Positions 17,532-25,513 of a stretch of DNA of 64,000 nt are shown here, one piece after another. The DNA is from Goekera deserti (GTDB lineage Bacteria; Actinomycetota; Actinomycetes; Mycobacteriales; Geodermatophilaceae): contig NZ_JAAGWK010000021.1 in NCBI RefSeq assembly GCF_010685995.1, positions 1 through 64,000 on the forward strand, read 5' to 3'. Each line of letters begins with the position of its first letter. Position 1 is the stretch's first letter. A model generated the notes under the pieces. That model was not told the DNA's origin. It ran no database searches and was given only the letters and a program-made list of their open reading frames with translations. The translations under genes were made by a program, and so were the position numbers.

Positions 17532-19109
17532 ATGAACGTGTGGATCACACGCGGCCTGCAGACCGGCCTGCTCACCGCAGGCCTGCTCGCCGCCGGCGCC
17601 GGCATCGCCTCCGCCGACACCCCCGCCCCCTCGCACACCACCACCGCCGGGCTGTTCGCCGGCAGCCTCGACGTCCACGGCCTGGACGTGGACGTCACCG
17701 CCCCGATCACCGTCGCCGGCAACGGCGTCGGCCTGCTCGGCACCGGCACCGGCAGTGCGCCGGCCGGCACCCCCACCAGCGGGGACGACGGCGGCATCGA
17801 CGTCGCCGTGCCGGTGACCATCGCCGGCAACGGCATCGGCCTGCTGGGCGAGGGCACCGGCGCCGCCCCGGGCAGCACGCCCACCGGCGGTACCTCCGCC
17901 GCCGCCGTCGACGGCGGCGGCATCGACCTGAGCGTTCCGCTGACCGTGGCCGGCAACGGCACCGGTGTCCTGGGTGAGGGCACCGGTGGCGCCCCGGCCG
18001 GCATCCCCACCAGCACCGGCTCCGGCAGCGGCACGGGGATCGACCTGGCCGTGCCGGTGACCGTCGTCGGCAACGGCATCGGCGTGCTCGGTGAGGGCAC
18101 CGGCACCGCGCCGGCAGGCACGCCGGCGACCGGCGGGGCCGTGGCCGGCCCCGGCGGCGGCATCGACGTCGCCGTGCCGGTCACCGTCTGCGGCACCGGT
18201 GTCGGCGTCCTCGGCGAGGGCACCTGCACCGCACCGGCTCCGGCCACCGGCGGCACCAACGGCGGCCTCGACGTGACCGTCCCGGTCATCGTCGCCGGCA
18301 ACGGCGTCGGCGTCCTGGGCAGTGGCGCCGGGACGGGCTCCGCCCCGGCCACCGGCACCGCGCCCACCACCGGCACGACACCCGCCACCGGCACGACGCC
18401 CACCTCCGGCGGCATCGCCGTCACCGTGCCCGTCCTGATCGGCGGCAACGGCATCGGCGTCATCGGCACCGGCACCGGCACCGGCACCGGCAGTGCTCCG
18501 GCCAGCGGGACGACGCCCTCCACCGGCGGCGGTCTCGTGGTCACCGTGCCCGTCACGGCCTGCGGCACCGGCATCGGCCTGCTCGGCAACGCCACCGGCA
18601 CCTGCACCACCCCCGGCAACGGCACCGGCACCACGCCGGGCAGCGGCAGCACGCCCGGCAGCACCACCCCGGGCACCGGCACCACCCCCGGCGGCACGGT
18701 CACCGTCCCGGTGACCGTCTGCGGCACCGGCATCGGCCTGCTCGGCGACGCCACCGGCACCTGCACCGCCCCCGGCACCACGCCCACCACCCCCACCAAC
18801 CCGACCACCCCGAGCACCCCGGAGACCCCCACCACCCCGACGACCCCGACCTACCCGCTGCTGCCCGCGACCGTCGCCACCACCCCGGCGGCAGCACCAC
18901 TCACCCCGGCGACCGGCACCAGCCCGGCCGCCACCGTCCGGACCACCGTCGCCCCCCGCGCCGACGCCAGCCCGGAGACCACCACCGCCGCCACCGACGG
19001 CCGGCTGGCCTACACCGGCACCAGCACCCTCCCAGTGCTGCTCGCCGGCCTGCTCGCCCTCGCCCTCGGCCTGGCCATCACCACCGGCACCCGCCGCCGG
19101 CAGCAGTAA
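17532..19109 (+). CDS. LAXTG-anchored surface protein with chaplin-like repeats
   Basis: A 525-residue cell-wall protein. A signal peptide ends near residue 28 (GIASA). Nine repeats follow, each about 35-50 residues, with a core like VDVAVPVTVAGNGIGVLG and a Gly/Thr/Pro-rich linker. Repeats 5, 8 and 9 replace GNG with CGTG and add a second Cys, making Cys pairs as in chaplins. The C-terminus is a sorting signal: LAYTG (about 492), a hydrophobic helix and a TRRRQQ tail. LAXTG is the class E sortase motif of GC-rich actinobacteria. A GAAGGA site precedes the ATG. No sortase gene is in the window. Confidence 0.88.
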   Translation: MNVWITRGLQTGLLTAGLLAAGAGIASADTPAPSHTTTAGLFAGSLDVHGLDVDVTAPITVAGNGVGLLGTGTGSAPAGTPTSGDDGGIDVAVPVTIAGNGIGLLGEGTGAAPGSTPTGGTSAAAVDGGGIDLSVPLTVAGNGTGVLGEGTGGAPAGIPTSTGSGSGTGIDLAVPVTVVGNGIGVLGEGTGTAPAGTPATGGAVAGPGGGIDVAVPVTVCGTGVGVLGEGTCTAPAPATGGTNGGLDVTVPVIVAGNGVGVLGSGAGTGSAPATGTAPTTGTTPATGTTPTSGGIAVTVPVLIGGNGIGVIGTGTGTGTGSAPASGTTPSTGGGLVVTVPVTACGTGIGLLGNATGTCTTPGNGTGTTPGSGSTPGSTTPGTGTTPGGTVTVPVTVCGTGIGLLGDATGTCTAPGTTPTTPTNPTTPSTPETPTTPTTPTYPLLPATVATTPAAAPLTPATGTSPAATVRTTVAPRADASPETTTAATDGRLAYTGTSTLPVLLAGLLALALGLAITTGTRRRQQ

Positions 19110-19133
19110 CCGCGAGCACCGCACACCGACGGC

Positions 19134-19157
19134 CCGGCCACCCCCACGGGTGGCCGG
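19134..19157. terminator. Terminator hairpin after surface protein
   Basis: A perfect 10-bp stem (CCGGCCACCC with its inverted copy) and a four-base loop start 24 bases after the stop codon of the LAXTG protein. Confidence 0.7.
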
Positions 19158-19199
19158 ACCACCGGCGTGCCGCCGGGCCGGCACCGCGACCCAGCGACC

Positions 19200-19285
19200 C
19201 GGACCCGTGCCGAGCGGGACCCGGACCCGTGCCGAGCCGGACCCGGACCTGGACCCGTGAACCGGACGAGGACCCGGACCCGTGG
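19200..19285. repeat. 22-bp imperfect tandem repeat
   Basis: Units like GGACCCGTGCCGAGCGGGAC recur two to four times with decay, all built from GGACCC words. The tract lies between the terminator of the surface protein and the rhodanese gene, and has no start or ribosome site. Confidence 0.6.
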
Positions 19286-19399
19286 ACGGCACCGGACCCG
19301 AGCCCACCGCGCGAGCCGCCGTACCTCGGCCGGATCGACGCGGTCGGCGGCAGTCCGGCACCTGGTGCGCCCACCGCCTGGCACCGGAGCATCACCTCC

Positions 19400-19843
19400 G
19401 TGACCACCGACTGGGCCGAGCCCGCCGACGCCGTCGCCCACCTGCGCCGGCGGCTGTCCACGGAGACCGACGTGAGCGACGTGCACGCGGCGCTGGAGTC
19501 CGGCGTCCCCGGGTTCGTGCTGCTGGACAGCCGGAGTGCGGAGTCCTGGGCGCAGGGGCACGTGCCCGGCGCCGTGCACCTGCCCGGCGCCCGGATCACC
19601 ACCGAGGCAGCCGGCCTGCTGGACCCCGGCGTCCCGGTGGTCACCTACTGCTGGGGACCGGGCTGCAACGGCGCGACCCGGGCCGCACTGGCGCTCGCCC
19701 TGCTGGGCTTCCGGGTGCGGGAGATGCTCGGCGGCTTCGAGTACTGGGCGCGCGAGGGTCTGCCGGTGCAGACCGCGGCCGGCGTGCAGCGCGGCTCCGT
19801 CGACCTGCTCACCGCGCCCGCCGGGCTCAGCTGCGGCTGCTGA
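19400..19843 (+). CDS. Rhodanese-like sulfurtransferase
   Basis: A 147-residue single-domain rhodanese. The active-site loop is YCWGPGCNGATRA near residue 80, with the catalytic cysteine in GPGCNGA, and the domain ends in the usual GGFEYWAREGLPV. It probably moves sulfane sulfur or acts as a thiol switch in the cytoplasm. A C-terminal GLSCGC adds two more cysteines. The GTG start is preceded by GGAG; the frame upstream is the repeat tract. Its end overlaps the convergent acetyltransferase by 17 bases. Confidence 0.85.
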   Translation: MTTDWAEPADAVAHLRRRLSTETDVSDVHAALESGVPGFVLLDSRSAESWAQGHVPGAVHLPGARITTEAAGLLDPGVPVVTYCWGPGCNGATRAALALALLGFRVREMLGGFEYWAREGLPVQTAAGVQRGSVDLLTAPAGLSCGC

Positions 19844-20381
19844 TCGGCGCCGGCGGGTCGTCCGACAGCCTCGACCAGAGCAGCTCGTCGTGCCTGACGC
19901 CGTCGCCGTAGCGGTGGGATCGGCGCAGCCGGCCCTCCAGCGTGAAGCCGGCCCGCGCCGCCACCCGGCCCGAGGGCTCGTTCTCCACCGCGTGGAACAG
20001 CTGGACCCGGTCGACGGCGAGGGTCGCGAAGCCCCAGCCGCACACCACGTCGACGGCGCGGACGGCGACCTGCCGGCCACGGGCCGCCGGGACGACCCAG
20101 TAGCCCATCTCGGCGTCGGCCTGGTCCCGGTCGATCGCGTGCAGCGACACCGACCCGAGCAGCAGCCCGGCCTCGTCGGTGACGGCGAACGACGCGTGGT
20201 CGCCGGCGCTCCAGTCCGCACGCCGGGCCACAAGCGCCGCGGTGTCCTCCCGGGAGCCCGCGCCGCTGCCGTTCCACAGCCGGATGTCCGGGTCGGCCAG
20301 GGCCGCGTGCACGGCGTCGACGTCGTCCGGGGTCCAGGGGCGCAGCAGCAGCCCGGGCGCGCGCAGGGTCACCGGCTCCAC
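19827..20381 (-). CDS. GNAT acetyltransferase, RimJ/RimL type
   Basis: A 184-residue N-acetyltransferase of the RimJ/RimL group (Acetyltransf_3). It starts LLLRPWTPDDVDAVHAALAD, carries the acetyl-CoA site in VVPAARGRQVAVRAVDVV (about residues 95-112), and has VENEPSGRVAARAGFTLEG near 133-151. The target is unknown; relatives acetylate ribosomal protein N-termini, antibiotics or amino acids. It is convergent with the rhodanese gene. Confidence 0.85.
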   Translation of the reverse strand: MEPVTLRAPGLLLRPWTPDDVDAVHAALADPDIRLWNGSGAGSREDTAALVARRADWSAGDHASFAVTDEAGLLLGSVSLHAIDRDQADAEMGYWVVPAARGRQVAVRAVDVVCGWGFATLAVDRVQLFHAVENEPSGRVAARAGFTLEGRLRRSHRYGDGVRHDELLWSRLSDDPPAPISSRS

Positions 20382-20436
20382 GGACGACGATGATGCCGCC
20401 CACCGCAGCGGCGCGCGAGTGCCCTACCGTCGGGTC

Positions 20437-20958
20437 GTGAGCAACGCCGAGCCGGTCCGCGAGCGCACCACGACCTGGGGCGACCCGATGGTCACCGCCC
20501 TGGCCACCCGCACCCGTGCCGGGCTGGAGCTGCTGCAGGCCGTCGCCGCCGGCGAGCTGCCGGCCACCCCGATCGGCCGCACGCTGGGCTTCGAGCTGGA
20601 GTCGGCCGAGCCCGGCCGGGTGGTGTTCACCCTGGTGCCGGCCGAGTTCCACTACAACCCGATCGGCTCGGTGCACGGCGGCGTCTACGCCACCCTGCTG
20701 GACTCGGCCACCGGCTGCGCGGTGCACTCCCGGCTGCCCGCCGGGGTCGGCTACACCAGCCTGGACCTGACGGTGAAGTTCCTCCGGGCGATGACCGTGG
20801 ACACCGGCCGGGTGCGGTGCACCGGCACGGTGACCCACCTGGGCCGCCGGGTGGCGCTGGCCGAGGCGACGCTGCACGACTCCGCCGACCGGCTGCTGGC
20901 CACCGCGACCAGCAGCATCCTGATCGTGCAGCCGGAGCCCGGCACCGCCGTCGGCTGA
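20437..20958 (+). CDS. PaaI-type hotdog thioesterase
   Basis: A 173-residue hotdog-fold protein. The signature NPIGSVHGGVYATLLDSATG (about residues 73-92) carries the catalytic-site aspartate, and YTSLDLTVKFLRAM is the second strand signature. Family members hydrolyse aryl- or acyl-CoA thioesters. It may serve the CoA ligase of the adjacent catabolic operon, but it is separated from that operon by the TetR gene. The GTG start lies just after a short unstructured leader. The stop is 17 bp from the convergent TetR stop, within a small hairpin. Confidence 0.82.
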   Translation: MSNAEPVRERTTTWGDPMVTALATRTRAGLELLQAVAAGELPATPIGRTLGFELESAEPGRVVFTLVPAEFHYNPIGSVHGGVYATLLDSATGCAVHSRLPAGVGYTSLDLTVKFLRAMTVDTGRVRCTGTVTHLGRRVALAEATLHDSADRLLATATSSILIVQPEPGTAVG

Positions 20959-20974
20959 CACCGCCGCCCGGCGG

Positions 20975-21631
20975 TCAGCGGGCGAGGGCGTCCCGGACGG
21001 CGGGCAGCGGGCGGGCCACCATCTCCGCGGCCTCGGCCCGGTCGAGGCCGAAGGCGCGCAGCAGCCGTTCGGCCAGGTCGTCCGACAACGACGCGGCGTC
21101 CGCCTGCGGGTCGGACTCGAGCAGGGCCAGCAGGCCCAGCAGCGCGCCCCCGGTGGTCGCCAGGGCGAGCGACACGTCGGTGACGTCGAACCGGCCCGCC
21201 CGCACGGCCCCGGCGACGTCCCGGCGGGCGAACTGCATCAGCCCGTGGTCGACGAGCAGATAGCTCGTGCCGCCGCGCAGCACCACCCGGGCCAGCTCCG
21301 GCTCCTCCCGCGCGAGGCGCCCGATCAGCCGCAGGCCGACGCAGAACACCTCGGCCGGGTCGTCGCCCTCGCTGGTGGCCTGGTCGATCAGGTCGCCCTG
21401 CAGCTCGAGCACCTCCAGGATGGCGACCTTCCAGAGCTCGTCCTTGTCACGGAAGTGGTTGTAGAAGGACCCGAAGCCGACGTCGGCCTGCTCGGTGATC
21501 TGCTGGATGCTCACCTCGGTGAGGCCCGCGGCCAGCAGCTGCTGGGCCGCCCGCACGAGCGCCGCCCGGGTCTGGGCCTTGCGCCGCTCGCCGCGGGACA
21601 CGCGCCCGTCCTCTCCGACCTCCGACGTCAC
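20975..21631 (-). CDS. TetR-family regulator of the catabolic operon
   Basis: A 218-residue TetR regulator. The N-terminal helix-turn-helix (VSIQQITEQADVGFGSFYNH, about residues 40-60) is typical, with a helical ligand-binding domain behind it. It is divergent from the P450 operon. A perfect 18-bp palindrome at 21728-21745 lies on the P450 start site and is the likely operator, so this protein probably represses the operon until a pathway ligand binds. GTG start. The ligand cannot be predicted. Confidence 0.9.
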   Translation of the reverse strand: MTSEVGEDGRVSRGERRKAQTRAALVRAAQQLLAAGLTEVSIQQITEQADVGFGSFYNHFRDKDELWKVAILEVLELQGDLIDQATSEGDDPAEVFCVGLRLIGRLAREEPELARVVLRGGTSYLLVDHGLMQFARRDVAGAVRAGRFDVTDVSLALATTGGALLGLLALLESDPQADAASLSDDLAERLLRAFGLDRAEAAEMVARPLPAVRDALAR

Positions 21632-21694
21632 GGCCCGAGGCTAACCACCGCACCGCCCGTCACTCCCCGGCGCCCCGAGTCACCCGCCCGGGGT

Positions 21695-21723
21695 GTGACA
21701 GGGGGCGCATCTGACGCTATGGT
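21695..21723 (+). promoter_or_regulatory. Promoter of catabolic operon
   Basis: GTGACA at 21695-21700 and TATGGT at 21718-21723 are 17 bases apart, a good housekeeping-sigma promoter. The expected transcription start, about 21730, lies next to the ATG at 21732, so the mRNA would have no leader. Confidence 0.65.
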
Positions 21724-21727
21724 CATC

Positions 21728-21745
21728 ACTGATGAGATCATCAGT
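21728..21745. promoter_or_regulatory. 18-bp palindromic TetR operator
   Basis: ACTGATGA and TCATCAGT flank a two-base centre (perfect 8-bp arms). The site covers the predicted transcription start and first codons of the P450 gene, an ideal repression position for the divergent TetR protein. Confidence 0.7.
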
Positions 21746-22973
21746 TAGTGGTCTGGAGCACGCTCCCACACCCACGTACGACGAGGACCTGTACCGGCGT
21801 GCCGCGCTGCTGGACCCGTACCCGCACTACGCCCGGCTGCGAGCGCTCGGGCCGGTCGTCCGGCTCCCCCGGCACCGGGCATTCGCCGTCTCCCGGCACG
21901 CGGAGTGCAAGCAGGTCCTGCTGGACGACGAGACCTTCCGGTCCGGGGCGGGTGTCGCGATGAACCCGGTCATCAACCGGATGAGCCGCGGCACGACGCT
22001 CAACAGCGACGGCAAGGAACACCAGGACCGTCGCGACCTGGTGGCCCACCGCCTCACCCCCCGCGCCCTGCGCGCGATGGAGGAGGTCGTGGACGAGAAG
22101 GCCGCCGCGGTCGTCGACGCTGCGCTCTCCCGTCGGCACGTCGACGCCGTGGACGACCTGGCCCGGGCGCTCCCTGTGGCCGTGGTGCCCGACCTGGTGG
22201 GCTGGCCGCTCGAGGGGCGTGACCAGCTGCTGCGCTGGGCCGCCGCGACCTTCGACGTGCTGGGCCCGGCCAACCGACGGGCGGTGCGCGCGGTCCCGGC
22301 CGCCCTGGCGATGACCCGGTTCACCAAGCGCGTCTCCCGCACCCGGACGCTGCTGCCGGACAGCATGGGCGCCGACCTGCTGCGCGCGGTCGACGAGGGC
22401 CGGATCGGCCCCTCGGAGTGCCCGGCGCTGCTCATCGACTACGTGGCGCCGTCGCTGGACACCACGATCAGTGCGATATCCAGCGCCGTGCGGCTGCTGG
22501 CCGAGCACCGTGACCAGTGGGCGCTGCTCAAGGACGACCCCTCGTTGGTCAAGGCGGCGGTGAACGAGGTCGTGCGGTTCACCTCCCCCATCCGGGCCTT
22601 CTCCCGCCGGGTGCACGGCAACGGCGTCACGCTGGCCGGCACGCCGCTGCCGGCCGGGTCGCGGGTGCTCGTGCTCTACGCGTCGGCCAACCGCGACGAG
22701 CGCGTCTTCCCCTCCCCGGACACCTTCGACATCACCCGCGACACCAGCCAGCAGCTCGGCTTCGGCCACGGTGCGCACGGCTGCGCCGGCCAGGGTCTGG
22801 CGCGCATGGAGACCGCGGCGATCCTGCGCCAGCTGCTCGCCAAGGTCGAGCGCATCGAGCTGCGCGGCACCCCCACCTGGGGCCTGAACAACGTCGTCCG
22901 CACGCACAGCAGCGTGCCGGTCGAGCTCGTCCCCGCCGCCTCCGCGGCACCCGACACCAGGAGAGAGCCGTGA
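21732..22973 (+). CDS. Cytochrome P450
   Basis: A 413-residue soluble bacterial P450. The heme-binding loop LGFGHGAHGCAGQG (about residue 340) holds the cysteine ligand. The I-helix oxygen-binding motif is VAPSLDTTISAISS (about 238), and the K-helix ExxR is NEVVRF (about 278). It would hydroxylate a small organic substrate using electrons from the ferredoxin and reductase encoded next. Only this ATG is available in frame near the start of homology, and it lies inside the operator, pointing to leaderless translation. The stop overlaps the ferredoxin GTG. The substrate is inferred to be a cyclic or aromatic compound from the downstream genes. Confidence 0.93.
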   Translation: MRSSVSGLEHAPTPTYDEDLYRRAALLDPYPHYARLRALGPVVRLPRHRAFAVSRHAECKQVLLDDETFRSGAGVAMNPVINRMSRGTTLNSDGKEHQDRRDLVAHRLTPRALRAMEEVVDEKAAAVVDAALSRRHVDAVDDLARALPVAVVPDLVGWPLEGRDQLLRWAAATFDVLGPANRRAVRAVPAALAMTRFTKRVSRTRTLLPDSMGADLLRAVDEGRIGPSECPALLIDYVAPSLDTTISAISSAVRLLAEHRDQWALLKDDPSLVKAAVNEVVRFTSPIRAFSRRVHGNGVTLAGTPLPAGSRVLVLYASANRDERVFPSPDTFDITRDTSQQLGFGHGAHGCAGQGLARMETAAILRQLLAKVERIELRGTPTWGLNNVVRTHSSVPVELVPAASAAPDTRREP

Positions 22974-23167
22974 AGATCATCGTCGACCGGGCCCGCTGCG
23001 AGGGCCACGGGCTCTGCGAGGACGTCGCCCCCGACCTCTTCAGCCTCGACGACGACGGCGAGCTGGTGGTCGCCCACGAGGGCGACGAGCTGCCCGAGCA
23101 GTCCGAGACCGCGGCCCGGGCCGCCGTGTCCAGCTGCCCGGTGGCCGCGCTCCGGGCCACCCCGTGA
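22970..23167 (+). CDS. 3Fe-4S type ferredoxin
   Basis: A 65-residue ferredoxin of the P450-partner kind. Cluster cysteines are in RARCEGHGLCEDVAPDLF (first two) and SSCPVAAL (last); the CxxHxxC spacing with a missing fourth cysteine indicates a [3Fe-4S] or His-ligated cluster. It carries electrons from the following reductase to the preceding P450. It overlaps both neighbours by four bases. A GAGAGAG site precedes the GTG. Confidence 0.93.
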   Translation: MKIIVDRARCEGHGLCEDVAPDLFSLDDDGELVVAHEGDELPEQSETAARAAVSSCPVAALRATP

Positions 23168-24327
23168 GCCAGGCAGGGCCCCGTGTCGTGGTGGTGGGCG
23201 AGTCGGTGGCGGGCGCGACGACCGTCCGGCGGCTCCGCGCGCTGGGCCACACCGGCCCGCTGACCCTCGTCGGTGCCGAGCCCGGCGGGGGACCGAACCG
23301 GCCCCCGCTGTCCAAGCACGTGCTGGACGGCGCCCAGCACGACGACACCCTGGGCCACGCGCTGGACGGCCTGGACATCGAGCTGGTCCGAGTCGCCGCC
23401 ACCGGCCTGGACCCGGCCGCGCGGACGCTCTGCCTCGCCGACGGCCGGGCGCTGGCCTACGACGCGCTGGTGCTGGCGACGGGCGCCGAGCCGCGCCGGC
23501 TCGCCGGCCCCGGCCAGCGCGGCGAGCTCGTGCTGCGCACCCTCCCGGACGCGCAGGCGCTGCGCGCCCGCCTCGACACCGCGCGCAGCGCGCTGGTCGT
23601 CGGGTCGGGGGTGCTCGGCATGGAGGTCGCCAGCGCCTGCGCCCGTCGCGGCGTCCCGGTCACCGTGGTCGACCGGCAGCCGCCCCTGGAGCGGGTGCTG
23701 GGCGGGTACCTCTCCGGGCTGCTCACCGCGCGGGCCGAGGCCGCGGGCATCGAGGTCCTGGTGGTGGACGGCGACGTCGCCCTGGTCGGCGACCCGGTCA
23801 GCGGGCTGCGGCTGCCCGACGGCACCGTGCTCTCCGCCGACGTGGTGGTCACCTGCGCCGGCGACACCCCGTGCACCAACTGGCTCGCCGGCACCGAGCT
23901 GGCCGGCCCGCACGGCGTGCACGTCGACGAGCAGTGCCGCACCGCCGTGCCCGGCATCTGGGCCGTCGGCGACGTCGCCTGCCTCGACACCCCCTGCTCG
24001 GGCCGCACACCGTTCTGGTCCCAGGCCGTCGCCATGGCCGGGGTGGCCGCCGCCTCGGTGCTGGGCCTGCCGCCGTCCGGGCCGCCCACCGACGACTACT
24101 TCTGGACCTCGGTGGCCGGCACCTCCGTCAAGGCGGTCGGTCCGCTGCCGGTCCACGGCCCCCCGGACGACGTCGAGGGCGACCCCGACACCGGCAACGC
24201 GCTGCTGACCTGGCGGCACGACGGCGGCCCCGACACCGTCGTCGCCCACGGCCGTCCCATCACCGCCGGCCGGCTGCGGGCCCGCTCGCGGGCCGGTGCG
24301 CGCAGCTCGGTCCCGGCACCGGCATGA
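23164..24327 (+). CDS. FAD ferredoxin reductase for P450
   Basis: A 387-residue pyridine-nucleotide-disulfide-type reductase like putidaredoxin and rhodocoxin reductases. The first dinucleotide fold is VVVVGESVAGATTVRRL (the usual second glycine is changed to E-S), the second NAD site is ALVVGSGVLGMEVASAC (about residue 140), and the FAD-binding GIWAVGDVACLD lies near 265. It would pass electrons from NAD(P)H to the ferredoxin. GTG start with a four-base overlap. Confidence 0.92.
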   Translation: MSQAGPRVVVVGESVAGATTVRRLRALGHTGPLTLVGAEPGGGPNRPPLSKHVLDGAQHDDTLGHALDGLDIELVRVAATGLDPAARTLCLADGRALAYDALVLATGAEPRRLAGPGQRGELVLRTLPDAQALRARLDTARSALVVGSGVLGMEVASACARRGVPVTVVDRQPPLERVLGGYLSGLLTARAEAAGIEVLVVDGDVALVGDPVSGLRLPDGTVLSADVVVTCAGDTPCTNWLAGTELAGPHGVHVDEQCRTAVPGIWAVGDVACLDTPCSGRTPFWSQAVAMAGVAAASVLGLPPSGPPTDDYFWTSVAGTSVKAVGPLPVHGPPDDVEGDPDTGNALLTWRHDGGPDTVVAHGRPITAGRLRARSRAGARSSVPAPA

Positions 24328-24379
24328 CCTGGCAGCCCAGTCCCCGGATCCCCCACCCCCTGCTCGAGAGGAGCTCGCG

Positions 24380-25513
24380 GTGATCGAACAGCACGGAACC
24401 CACGACGACCTGCACAGCGAACGAGGCGCCCTGGCCGGTGAGCACCCCGGCCGGTCGCGGAACCCGCTGGTCAAGGTGCGCGACCTCGCCTGGCTGGAGT
24501 TCCAGAAGCCCGACCTGGACGGCGCGGCGCGCTTCGCCCGCTCCTTCGGCTTCGTGCCCACCCTGCAGACCCGCGACGAGCTGCACCTGCGCGGCGTGCT
24601 GGCCGGGGCGCCGTGCCTGGTGGTGCGCCGCGGACCCCGCTCGGCGTTCCTGGGGCCGACGTTCCTGGCCGCCGAGGCGGTCGACCTGGCCACCCTCGCC
24701 GACGCCCTCGGCAGCCGCGTGGAGCCGCTCGCCGATGCCCTGGGCGGCTGGGGCGTCCGGCTGCACGACCCCAGTGGCCTGCCGGTCCGGGTCGTGGCCG
24801 GGCTGCTCGAGCACGCCGCGCTGCCCACGCAGGCCCCGCTCACCTGGAACGTGGGGCACGAGCTGCACCGGGTGAACGCCACCCAGCGCCCGCCGCGCGA
24901 GCCGGCCCGGGTGGAGCGACTGGGCCACGTGGTGCTGCAGTCCAACCGTTACCGCCAGACCCTCGACTGGTACCTGGACACCCTCGGGATGATCGTCAGC
25001 GACTTCCTGTACTACGAGGGTCAGCGCGATCGTGGCCCCACCATGAGCTTCATCCGGTGCGACCGGGGGTCCGAGCCGGCCGACCACCACACCCTGGCGA
25101 TGGCGCTCGGCCCGACCAACCGCTACGTGCACTCCGCCTACCAGGTGGCCGACATCGACGCCCTCGCCGCGGGCGGGGAGCACCTGCTCGAGGAGGGCTA
25201 CACCCGCTCGTGGGGCATCGGCCGGCACATCCAGGGCAGCCAGATCTTCGACTACTGGCGCGACCCGGACGGCTTCCTGGTCGAGCACTTCTCCGACGGT
25301 GACCACTTCGACAACACGCTGGAGCCCGGCTGGGCGCCGATGACCGCCTCCGGCCTGGCCCAGTGGGGTCCGCCGGCCAGCAAGGACTTCCTCGGCCTGT
25401 CACCCCGCAAGTCCAGCCTCGAGGAGCTCGCCGGCATCGCCCGAGCACTGCGCGAGGAGAACGAATTCGATCTCGAGCGCCTGCGTGGCCTCGTGAAGGT
25501 GGGACTGTCATGA
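24380..25513 (+). CDS. VOC-family extradiol dioxygenase
   Basis: A 377-residue two-domain vicinal-oxygen-chelate protein like type I extradiol ring-cleavage dioxygenases. The C-terminal domain carries the metal ligands: His in RLGHVVLQSNRY (about residue 185), His in RYVHSAYQVADIDAL (about 245) and Glu in PDGFLVEHFSDGD (about 300). It would cleave a catechol next to its hydroxyls. The GTG at 24380 follows GAGAGGAGC and gives a family-like length. Its last codon overlaps the FAH hydrolase start. The C-terminal 50 residues are an extension. Confidence 0.88.
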   Translation: MIEQHGTHDDLHSERGALAGEHPGRSRNPLVKVRDLAWLEFQKPDLDGAARFARSFGFVPTLQTRDELHLRGVLAGAPCLVVRRGPRSAFLGPTFLAAEAVDLATLADALGSRVEPLADALGGWGVRLHDPSGLPVRVVAGLLEHAALPTQAPLTWNVGHELHRVNATQRPPREPARVERLGHVVLQSNRYRQTLDWYLDTLGMIVSDFLYYEGQRDRGPTMSFIRCDRGSEPADHHTLAMALGPTNRYVHSAYQVADIDALAAGGEHLLEEGYTRSWGIGRHIQGSQIFDYWRDPDGFLVEHFSDGDHFDNTLEPGWAPMTASGLAQWGPPASKDFLGLSPRKSSLEELAGIARALREENEFDLERLRGLVKVGLS

